A program made the translations under genes and the position numbers. From Caulobacter radicis (GTDB taxonomy: Bacteria; Pseudomonadota; Alphaproteobacteria; Caulobacterales; Caulobacteraceae), in assembly GCF_003094615.1 (NCBI RefSeq), contig NZ_QDKO01000024.1, positions 62,001 to 126,000 on the forward strand: a DNA stretch of 64,000 nucleotides, read 5' to 3'. The notes under the pieces were generated by a model. It saw only the letters and a list, made by a program, of their open reading frames with translations. It did no database searches and was not told where the DNA came from. Positions within the stretch are counted from its first letter, which is position 1. Each line of letters begins with the position of its first letter. Positions 57,406 to 64,000 of this stretch are shown here, piece by piece.

Positions 57406-57867
57406 ATGACGGATCACGTGACCGAACGCGTGCCGGTTCCGCGCGCCGTATGGGTGTTCGGCCTGTGCACGCTGGCGCCCTTCATCATCGCCTCCGGGCT
57501 GTTCTGCTACGGGCCCCAAGGACAGCGCGGCCCGGCGCTGGTGGCGCTGCTGGCCTATTCGACGGCGATGCTGTCGTATCTCGGCGGCGTGCGTTGCGGG
57601 CTCGAGATCGACCACGTCCAGCCGCGATGGATGACCCTGGGCCTGTCGCTGCTGCCCCCCTTGGCCGGCGTGGCCCTGATGCTGGGGGCCGAGCGCTTCG
57701 GCGCCGCCTGGCAGCTTTCCGGCTTCCTGTTCGTGTTCCTGCTGCAATGGCTGTGGGACGTCACCAGCCACGAGGGCCCCGCCTGGCGGCCTCGCCTGCG
57801 CACCCTGCTGACCACCGGCGCGGCTCTGTCGCTGGCCTTCGCGCTCGAGCAGGCGCTGGCGCTCTAG
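57406..57867 (+). CDS. DUF3429 family membrane protein
   Basis: 153 residues with five hydrophobic segments. It matches the DUF3429 pattern: VFGLCTLAPFIIASGLF, YSTAMLSYLGGVRCGLEI, LGLSLLPPLAGVALML and LSGFLFVFLLQWLWDV. ATG 57406 is about 10 nt after GGAGGAG. Function unknown. It converges on the lipoprotein gene, the stop codons overlapping by 4 bp. Confidence 0.85.
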   Translation: MTDHVTERVPVPRAVWVFGLCTLAPFIIASGLFCYGPQGQRGPALVALLAYSTAMLSYLGGVRCGLEIDHVQPRWMTLGLSLLPPLAGVALMLGAERFGAAWQLSGFLFVFLLQWLWDVTSHEGPAWRPRLRTLLTTGAALSLAFALEQALAL

Positions 57868-58205
57868 CGCGTCGCCACGGCCTTTCGCGCCAGCGGGTCG
57901 TCGAGACAGGCCTTGGCCACCGCGTGGTTCAGCTTGGCCTTCTTCCTTTCCAGCCTGTGGGTCAGCGCGCCGCCCGCCGCGGCGCCGGCGAAGGGCATGA
58001 CCACGTTGCCGCCCACGCCGACGACGGCGCGGACGATGCGGTGCTCGTTGTATCGCTCGGCCTCGGCCCGGGCCTTGCGGCACCTGGCGCTGTCGTAGCG
58101 CGGATGGCTGGCGTCGAGCCTGGCGACGGTGTCGCGCGGGGCCGGGTTGCTGGCGCAGGCCGACAGGACCAGAAGGACGGCGACGCTCGGGATCAGCGGG
58201 CGCAT
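57864..58205 (-). CDS. Small lipoprotein, hypothetical
   Basis: 113 residues. ATG 58205 gives a lipoprotein signal peptide, SVAVLLVLSACASN, with lipobox LSAC. The mature part is Arg/Ala-rich with a glycine-rich hydrophobic stretch (VVGVGGNVVMPFAGAAAGGAL). No enzyme motif. An upstream in-frame extension to 58334 lacks a signal peptide and was rejected. Function unknown. Confidence 0.7.
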   Translation of the reverse strand: MRPLIPSVAVLLVLSACASNPAPRDTVARLDASHPRYDSARCRKARAEAERYNEHRIVRAVVGVGGNVVMPFAGAAAGGALTHRLERKKAKLNHAVAKACLDDPLARKAVATR

Positions 58206-58281
58206 GGAGCGGGGTCTCCCGGGTGGAGGTTTCCGGGCAAACGCCGCCGAACGCCTCGGCGATCCCTGGGCGCAGCTTGCG

Positions 58282-58989
58282 TCAGTCCGGCCGCAGCGAC
58301 TTCGGCCCCACCGCGTGCACCCGCTTGCCGCCAAGCGCGCCGGCCAGGGGCGGGGCGGAAAACAGGCCCGCGAACGCCGCGTCGAGGATGTTCAGGCCGC
58401 CGGTATAGGCCCCGAAGGCCGGCAGGATCAGCCGCTGGCCGTCGGTGACGAAGCAGCGCTTGCGCACGCTGCCGCGACCGCTGGAGACCCGCGCCGCCGG
58501 GTGCAGGTGGCCGGCCACCTCGCCGGGCTGGATCCCGGGCTCGGGCTCGTGGCGCAGGATCAGGCCGCCGATGGGCATCTCGTCGATCACCTGGCCGGGC
58601 AGGGCGCGCGGGCCGTCGGCGTCGTGGTTGCCCACCGCCCAGATCAGGTCGCGGCCGACCGACAGGGCCCGAAGACGCTCGGCGTCGTCGGCGGCCAGGC
58701 GATCCTCGCCCGCGCCGTCGTGAAAGCTGTCGCCCAGGAAGATCAGCGTCGCCGGCGCCACGGCCGCGACCTCGGCCTCCAGGCGGGTCAGGGTTTCGCG
58801 GGTGTCGTAGGGCGGCAGCATCTGGCCAAAGCGCGCGGCGTAGGACGAGCCCTTCTCGAAGTGCAGGTCGGCCACCACCAGGGCGCGCTCGGCCTCCAGC
58901 CACAGGGCGCCCGAGCCGCGCAGCAGCACCGTTCGCCGGGCCACCAGCACCGCCAGGCCGCCGCAATCGCTGGACTGGAACCTGGTCAT
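58282..58989 (-). CDS. pdeM: Ligase-associated DNA-damage-response endonuclease PdeM
   Basis: 235 residues of the calcineurin-like metallophosphoesterase fold. The metal ligands are visible: LVVADLHFEKGSSYA, FLGDSFHDG, VGNHDADG and VAGHLHPAA. It occurs with an Lhr-like helicase in the DNA-ligase-associated repair set. Its ATG overlaps the helicase stop (TGATG), so the two are translated together. The usual ligase and beta-lactamase-fold exonuclease partners are not adjacent. Confidence 0.92.
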   Translation of the reverse strand: MTRFQSSDCGGLAVLVARRTVLLRGSGALWLEAERALVVADLHFEKGSSYAARFGQMLPPYDTRETLTRLEAEVAAVAPATLIFLGDSFHDGAGEDRLAADDAERLRALSVGRDLIWAVGNHDADGPRALPGQVIDEMPIGGLILRHEPEPGIQPGEVAGHLHPAARVSSGRGSVRKRCFVTDGQRLILPAFGAYTGGLNILDAAFAGLFSAPPLAGALGGKRVHAVGPKSLRPD

Positions 58990-61583
58990 CAGGAAAGGGC
59001 CTCCGCGATCAGGTCTTCCTCCGCCTCGGCCAGGATCATGTCGCTGGCCGCGTCGCCCGGCGCGCGTTCGCGGCCGATCTCCAGCATGATCGGCACGGCG
59101 AAGGGCGAAACCTTGTCCAGCGCCGCATGGCGAATCCGCCCCTTGATGCGGGCCAGCAGGTCGCCCAGCCGCGCCACGTCCAACTGGCCGGTCGCCGCGT
59201 CGGCGCGGGCGCAGCGCAGCAAGAGGTGGTCGGGCTGGTGCTTGCGCAGCACGTCATAGATCAGGTCGGTGGAGAACGTCACCTGCCGGCCCGACTTCTC
59301 CTCGCCGGGATAGCGCCGCTCGATCAGCCCGCCGACCAGCGCGCAGGCCTTGAAGGCGCGCTTCATCAGGAAGCTCTCGTTCAGCCAGTCCTCGAGATCG
59401 TCGCCCAGCATGTCCTGGTCGAACAGGTCATCCAGGTCGAGTTCATCCATCGGCTTCAGCGACCAGATGTTCAGCGCGTAGTCGTTGCAGACGAAGCCCA
59501 GCGGCCCCACGCCCAGGCGGTCGAGCCGCCGGGTCAGCAGCATGGCCAGGGTGGTGTGGGCCAGGCGGCCCTCGAACGGATACATGACCATGTGGAACCG
59601 CTTCCCGCGCGGGAAGGTCTCCAGCAGCATCTCGTCCTCGTCGGGGATGATCGAGCGGGCCTTCTGGTAGGCCATCCATTCCTGCACGTCGGGCGGCAGG
59701 GCGGTCCATTCGGCCTCGTCGTGCATCATCTTGCGCACGCGGCTGGCGAGATAGGTCGAGAGCGGGAACTTCGAGCCGCCCCAGCTGGGCATCTTCGGGT
59801 CCTTGGCCGGGGCGGGCGAGACGTAGGCGTCGGCTCCCACCAGGCTGTTGAATCGCCAGACCTGTCCTGCGAAGACGAAGGTGTCGCCGGGCGTCAGCTG
59901 CTCGAAATAGCCTTCCTCGGCCTCGCCGATCTTGCGACCTCCCATGGGGCGCCGGCCGCCGCCGATACGGACGTTGACCACCGCCGGCGAGACGATGGCG
60001 CCGACGTTCATCCGGTGGCGCTGGACGACTTGCGCGTTGCGGGCCTTCCAGAAGCCGTCGGCGTTTTCCACGATCCGGCGGAAGCGGTCGTAGGTCTTCA
60101 GGGCGTAGCCGCCGGTCGAGACGAAATCGACGACGGTCTCGAAGTCTTCCCACGACAGGTCGGCATAGGGGCCGGCGGTGCGGATCTCGTCATAGAGGTC
60201 GACCAGCTTGAAGGGCTCTGAGCAGGCGCAGCCCATCACGTGCTGGGCCAGCACGTCGAGGGCGCCGACCCGGGCCGGCTCGCCGTCGAGGTGGTTCTCC
60301 AGGATGGCGTCGGCGGCGGCGCGGCACTCCAGCATCTCGAACCGGCTGGCCGGCACGAAGAGGGCGCGGCTGGGCTCGTCCAGGCGATGGTTGGCGCGGC
60401 CGATCCGCTGGACCATCCGGGAGGCCCCCTTGGGCGCGGCCAGCTGGATGACCAGATCGACGTCGCCCCAGTCGATGCCCATGTCCAGCGTCGAGGTGCA
60501 GACCACGGCCCGCAGGTCGCCGCGCGCCATCGCCGCCTCGACCTTGCGCCGCTGCTCGGCCGACAGGCTGCCGTGGTGCAGGGCGATCGGCAGGTCCTCG
60601 TCGTTGAGCTTCCACAGCTCCTGGAACGCGAACTCGGCCTGGAAGCGCGTGTTGACGAACACCAGCGCCGTACGGGACTGACGAATGATCTCGTAGACCT
60701 CGGCCATGGCGTGCTGGGCGGTGTGGCCGGCCCACGGTACGCGGCCGCCGGAGACGAGGACTTCCACCACCGGCTGGGCGCCGCCGGAACCGAGGACGAG
60801 GTCGACGGAGGAAACCTCCCCCAGAGGGGGAGGATCCTTGGTTTTCAGATCCTCCCCCCAAAGGGGGAGGTGGCCCGGAGGGCCGGAGGGGGAAGGGGCT
60901 GTTGAGGTGGGATCACTTCCCCCTCCGTCGGCTTCGCCGCCACCTCCCCCTTCGGGGGGAGGATTTCTACCCAGCCACCGCCGCACCAGGTCCGGATCGT
61001 CCACCGTCGCCGACAGTCCCACCCGGCGCATCCGCGGCGCGAAGGTTTGGAGCCGCGCGATATCCAGCGCCAGCAGGTCGCCGCGCTTGGAGGGCCACAT
61101 CGCATGCGCCTCGTCGATGATCACGCACGACAGGTCGGCGAAGTATTCCCGCGCGCCTTCCCAGGCGCAGAACAGGGCCAGCTGCTCGGGCGTGGTCAGC
61201 AGGATGTCGGGCGGGCGGATCCGCTGGCGGGCCTTGCGGCTCTCGCCGGTGTCGCCGGTGCGGCTTTCGGCGACGATCGACAGGCCCATCTCGCGGATGG
61301 GCGTCATCAGGTTGCGCTCGACGTCGACGGCCAGGGCCTTGAGCGGCGAGATGTAGAGGGTGTGGATCCCGGCGGGCGTGTTTCGCGGCGGGCGCTCGTA
61401 GAGCTCGATCAGGCTGGGCAGGAAGCCCGCCAGGGTCTTGCCGCCGCCGGTCGGGGCGATCAGCAGGGCGTCGCGGCCGGCCTTGGCCTTCTGGATCATG
61501 GCCAGCTGGTGGGCGCGCGGAGACCAGCCGCGGGCGGCGAACCACTCGGAAAAGCGCGGGGGAAGCAGGTCGGCCGGAACCAT
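58989..61583 (-). CDS. Ligase-associated DEXH-box DNA helicase (Lhr-like) with in-frame repeat insertion
   Basis: 864 residues. Walker A PTGGGKT at 44-50, DEAH-box IIDEAH at 155-160, motif III SATV at 191-194, then the second RecA domain (VFVNTRFQAEF, CTSTLDMGIDWGDVDLV, QRIGRANHR) and a long C-terminal domain typical of Lhr proteins (YEDF-type FETVVDFVSTGGYAL; NVRIGGGRRPMGGRKIG). It unwinds DNA or RNA:DNA in repair. Between RRWLG (residues 201-205) and SVDLVLGSGGAQPVVE (from 259) lie about 54 Pro/Gly/Ser-rich residues encoded by palindromic repeat DNA, absent from the normal family pattern. Frame and downstream motifs are intact, so the protein is probably still made. Confidence 0.93.
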   Translation of the reverse strand: MVPADLLPPRFSEWFAARGWSPRAHQLAMIQKAKAGRDALLIAPTGGGKTLAGFLPSLIELYERPPRNTPAGIHTLYISPLKALAVDVERNLMTPIREMGLSIVAESRTGDTGESRKARQRIRPPDILLTTPEQLALFCAWEGAREYFADLSCVIIDEAHAMWPSKRGDLLALDIARLQTFAPRMRRVGLSATVDDPDLVRRWLGRNPPPEGGGGGEADGGGSDPTSTAPSPSGPPGHLPLWGEDLKTKDPPPLGEVSSVDLVLGSGGAQPVVEVLVSGGRVPWAGHTAQHAMAEVYEIIRQSRTALVFVNTRFQAEFAFQELWKLNDEDLPIALHHGSLSAEQRRKVEAAMARGDLRAVVCTSTLDMGIDWGDVDLVIQLAAPKGASRMVQRIGRANHRLDEPSRALFVPASRFEMLECRAAADAILENHLDGEPARVGALDVLAQHVMGCACSEPFKLVDLYDEIRTAGPYADLSWEDFETVVDFVSTGGYALKTYDRFRRIVENADGFWKARNAQVVQRHRMNVGAIVSPAVVNVRIGGGRRPMGGRKIGEAEEGYFEQLTPGDTFVFAGQVWRFNSLVGADAYVSPAPAKDPKMPSWGGSKFPLSTYLASRVRKMMHDEAEWTALPPDVQEWMAYQKARSIIPDEDEMLLETFPRGKRFHMVMYPFEGRLAHTTLAMLLTRRLDRLGVGPLGFVCNDYALNIWSLKPMDELDLDDLFDQDMLGDDLEDWLNESFLMKRAFKACALVGGLIERRYPGEEKSGRQVTFSTDLIYDVLRKHQPDHLLLRCARADAATGQLDVARLGDLLARIKGRIRHAALDKVSPFAVPIMLEIGRERAPGDAASDMILAEAEEDLIAEALS
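60812..60966. repeat. Family-E palindromic repeats inserted inside the helicase gene
   Basis: Three hairpin modules, cctcccccagagggggagg (60815), cctccccccaaagggggagg (60851) and cacctcccccttcgggggga (60942) with flanking ccggaggg sequence, share sequence with the intergenic repeat at 46766-46884. All lie within the helicase reading frame. Confidence 0.85.
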
Positions 61584-61713
61584 CGCGGTGGCTATAGCAT
61601 GTTCCCGTTCTGTTTCTGGCGGGGAATCGACAGTTCCGACAGAACGACGTGCGAAGTTTGCGTATCCAGGCGGAGCTTCCTAGGGTCGGCCCCGAAATTC
61701 TCGGAGTTCGCCC

Positions 61714-63393
61714 ATGTCCCGCCGCGCCGCCCTTCTGCTGACCGCCGCCCTGGCGCTGCCCGCCCTGGCTCATGCACAGGACGCCAAGGTGGATAGCGGC
61801 CCGATCGACCCGGCCAGGCTGTCGGAGATCACCCGGGTCCTGGCCAGCGACGAGTTCCTGGGCCGCGCTCCGGGCGGTCCGGCCGAGCAGAAGACCACCG
61901 ACTACATCGCCGGCCAGTTCAAGGCCCTGGGCCTGGAGCCGGCAGGCGACGCGGGGTCCTACACCCAGAAGGTGCCGCTGGTGCACACCCGCATCGACGG
62001 CCCGGTGGCCATGAGCTTTTCCACGGCCGCCGGCCTGGTGACCCTGGCCCAGGGCGAGCAGGCCCAGGTCATGACCTTGCTGCCGGTCGACAAGGTGGCG
62101 ATCAAGGACGCCCCGCTGGTCTTCGTCGGCTATGGGGTTTCGGCCCCCGAGCGCGGCTGGGACGACTTCAAGGGCGTGGACCTCAAGGGCAAGGTCGCCG
62201 TCTTCCTGATCAGCGACCCCGACCTGGAGGCGCAGGCCGCCGAGCCCGCCTACGGCAAGTTCGGCGGCAAGGCGGCCACCTACTACGCCCGCTGGACCTA
62301 CAAGTACGAGGAAGCCGTGCGGCGCGGGGCGGTCGGGGCCCTGATCGTGCATGAGACCCTGGGCGCGGGCTATGGCTGGAGCACGGTGAAGGCCTCGAAC
62401 GGCGAGGGCTACGACATCCAGCGCGCGGAACCCGCCAAGGAGAAGCTGCAACTGCAAGGCTGGATCCAGCGCGATACGGCCGTCGACCTTTTCAAACGCT
62501 CGGGCCTGGACTTCGAGACACTGAAGAAGTCGGCGCGTGATCCTGGTTTCAAGCCGGTGGCGCTGAAGGGAGCGGCGTTCTCGGCCGCCTACAAGGTGGC
62601 TCACGAGCCGATGGTCAGCCACAACGTGGTCGCGCGCCTGCCGGGCTCGACCCACGCCGACGAGAGCATCATATACGCCGCCCACTGGGACGCCTACGGC
62701 GTGGGCGCGCCGGATGCGCAGGGCAAGACCATCCGTCCGGGCGCGGCCGACGACGCCATCGGCGTGGCGGGGGTGATCGAGGTGGCGCGAGCCTTCAAGC
62801 AGGGCCCGGCGCCGGAGCGCTCGATCGTCTTCGCCGCCTGGACGGGCGAGGAGCGGGGCCTGCTGGGCTCGGAATACTACGCCGTGAAGGCCGGTGACGC
62901 CGCTCTGGGCAAGATGGCCGCCAACTACACCCTCGACGTGCTGCAGACCGCCGGCCCGGCCAAGGACATCGTGCTGGTCGGCGCCGGCCAGAACGAGCTG
63001 GAGCAGGGCTTGGCCAAGGCCGCGGCCGCGCAAGGGCGCACCGTGACGCCGGACGCCAAGCCGGAACGGGCTCTCTTCTATCGCGCCGACCACTTCTCGC
63101 TGGCCAAGCGCGGCGTGCCGGTGCTGCTGGTCATGGGCCTGGGCGGCGGGGCCGACCTCTTGAACGGCGGCCGCGCGGCCGGCGACGCCTGGGTCGCCGA
63201 CTACACCGCACGCTGCTACCACCAGCCCTGCGACGCCTGGAGCGCCGACTGGGACCTGCGCGGCGCGGCCCAGGACGTGGCCCTGGTCTACGAGGCCGGC
63301 AAGGCGATCGCCAATTCGCGGGTGTGGCCGGACTGGAACGCCGGTTCGGAGTTCAAGCCGGTGCGGGCGGCGAGCGCCGGCCAGCGGAAGTAG
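61714..63393 (+). CDS. Secreted M28-family metallopeptidase
   Basis: 559 residues. A signal peptide (LLLTAALALPALAHAQ) exports it. A PA domain is inserted about residues 130-260 (PLVFVGYGVSAPERGWDD; VDLKGKVAVFLISDPD). The di-zinc site is visible: His324 and Asp326 in AAHWDAYG, Asp in GAADDAIG, Glu379-Glu380 in GEERGLLGS, Asp in YTLDVLQTAG and His503 in CYHQPCDAW. It is an aminopeptidase or carboxypeptidase-like enzyme acting in the periplasm or outside. It stands alone and is divergent from the helicase. Confidence 0.93.
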   Translation: MSRRAALLLTAALALPALAHAQDAKVDSGPIDPARLSEITRVLASDEFLGRAPGGPAEQKTTDYIAGQFKALGLEPAGDAGSYTQKVPLVHTRIDGPVAMSFSTAAGLVTLAQGEQAQVMTLLPVDKVAIKDAPLVFVGYGVSAPERGWDDFKGVDLKGKVAVFLISDPDLEAQAAEPAYGKFGGKAATYYARWTYKYEEAVRRGAVGALIVHETLGAGYGWSTVKASNGEGYDIQRAEPAKEKLQLQGWIQRDTAVDLFKRSGLDFETLKKSARDPGFKPVALKGAAFSAAYKVAHEPMVSHNVVARLPGSTHADESIIYAAHWDAYGVGAPDAQGKTIRPGAADDAIGVAGVIEVARAFKQGPAPERSIVFAAWTGEERGLLGSEYYAVKAGDAALGKMAANYTLDVLQTAGPAKDIVLVGAGQNELEQGLAKAAAAQGRTVTPDAKPERALFYRADHFSLAKRGVPVLLVMGLGGGADLLNGGRAAGDAWVADYTARCYHQPCDAWSADWDLRGAAQDVALVYEAGKAIANSRVWPDWNAGSEFKPVRAASAGQRK

Positions 63394-63410
63394 GCTCTAA
63401 AACCCGAACA

Positions 63411-63496
63411 ATCCCCGCGAAAGCGGGGACCCAGGCTTTTTCTGAAACGCGTGGCGCTCAACGATAAAACACCTGGGTCCCCGCTTTCGCGGGGAT
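63411..63496. repeat. Family-D palindromic repeat
   Basis: Inverted arms at 63411-63435 and 63472-63496 (ccccgcgaaagcggggaccc and its complement, plus AGG) enclose 36 bp. Shares the GACCCAGG core with family C. It lies after the peptidase stop and may act as terminator. Confidence 0.85.
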
Positions 63497-63567
63497 TTTA
63501 CGGGGGAGAGCGCACGGGCGCCGAGTTCCCCGTTCGTTTCCCCGCGCCAAAGTGTTAATCCACGCTC

Positions 63568-64000
63568 GTGAGCGCGCTTCCTCCGAATCTTGACCTTGCC
63601 CCGGCCCTGGTAGTGCTGCCCGGCCCGCGCGCCGGCCTGGCCGACGGTTCGGGCGAGGGGCGGGTGATCCGGCCGCCGGACGCGCGCGACCTGTTCGAGC
63701 ACGGTCCCGTGCTGGTGGCCCATGCGGCCATGACCGCCAAGCGCCTGAACCTGCACGCCCCGCTGCGCTATCCCGGCATCTTCGACGTGCTGGAGCTCTA
63801 CGCCTTCACCCGGCCGGCGACCTTCTGCGCGCCGTCGGCGGTGGGCCTGGCCATGGCCTTGGGCCTGCCGGAGCCGCGAGGTCCTGCCGCCCAGGCCCAG
63901 ACCCTGCGCGAGGCCGCCGATTTCCTGCTGCGCGAGCTGGCCCTGACGCCGCGTCCGTCACGCGAAGAAGCCCTGGCCGTGGCCGAGACCCTGGCCCGCG
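63568..64000 (+). CDS. Probable DinG-like ATP-dependent helicase (N-terminal part only)
   Basis: An open frame from GTG 63568 runs off the window after 144 residues. The start of the sequence (LPPNLDLAPALVVLPGPRAG), then GPVLVAHAAMTAKRLNLHAP and PGIFDVLELYAFTRPATFCAP, resembles the vestigial exonuclease-like N-terminus of alphaproteobacterial DinG/Rad3-type helicases. None of the helicase motifs is yet visible, so the call rests on this region alone. The codon composition and open frame make it a real gene. Confidence 0.6.
   Translation, partial: MSALPPNLDLAPALVVLPGPRAGLADGSGEGRVIRPPDARDLFEHGPVLVAHAAMTAKRLNLHAPLRYPGIFDVLELYAFTRPATFCAPSAVGLAMALGLPEPRGPAAQAQTLREAADFLLRELALTPRPSREEALAVAETLAR

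Overview
The window is high-GC (roughly two thirds G+C or more) alphaproteobacterial DNA, and almost certainly comes from a Caulobacter species. Three things show this: a complete podJ polarity gene; a tRNA-His without an encoded G-1 and with A73, which is an alphaproteobacterial trait; and abundant TonB-dependent receptors of the Xanthomonas/Caulobacter type next to mobile-looking palindromic intergenic repeats. The PodJ encoded here (999 aa) is slightly longer than I remember for C. crescentus (about 974 aa), so a relative is more likely than that strain. No prophage, insertion sequence, CRISPR array or integrated element was seen. Almost everything is chromosomal core or niche metabolism.

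Layout. 1-845: two DUF1801 genes. 1241-4381: a TonB-dependent receptor on the minus strand. 4382-6096: a gene-poor stretch with two small minus-strand ORFs. 6097-8859: a trans-aconitate methyltransferase and a cyclic-nucleotide-domain patatin. 8952-11573: leucine/isovalerate catabolism genes (mccB and an enoyl-CoA hydratase). 11578-15005: an HscC-type Hsp70 coupled to a membrane J-like protein. 15161-19536: a housekeeping run of hisD, UPF0262, a small phosphatase, infA, maf, rng and yacG, followed by tRNA-Phe. 20359-22464: exbB-exbD-tonB, then tRNA-His. 23375-27593: an EmrAB-NodT type tripartite efflux operon with a divergent TetR gene.

30885-46759 is the metabolic heart of the window: the Entner-Doudoroff operon zwf-pgl-edd-glk, a LacI-family repressor, a TonB-dependent receptor, a flavin-dependent halogenase, a GH3 beta-glucosidase and pyruvate kinase. 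A 14-bp palindrome (consensus TGACAnCGnTGTCA) sits upstream of zwf, lacI, the receptor (twice) and bglX, and a weaker copy lies upstream of pyk. I read this as one local regulon that takes a glucoside across the outer membrane (powered by TonB-ExbBD), releases glucose and passes it through the Entner-Doudoroff pathway to pyruvate.

46889-53960 holds a Crp-type regulator, an FMN split-barrel protein, a small membrane SHOCT protein, two acyl-CoA dehydrogenases flanking a DsbA-like isomerase, and an MprF-like acyl-tRNA transferase. 54163-57162 is podJ with a motif-rich promoter. 58282-61583 is the DNA-ligase-associated pdeM-helicase pair. The window ends with an M28 peptidase and the start of a DinG-like helicase.

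Several families of palindromic repeats occupy the intergenic spaces, often as paired inverted copies. One family also lies in frame inside the coding sequence of the ligase-associated helicase. That insertion, the palindrome-defined regulon with an apparently catalytically intact halogenase, and a 20-codon ORF with a 14-nt perfect Shine-Dalgarno are the most notable observations.
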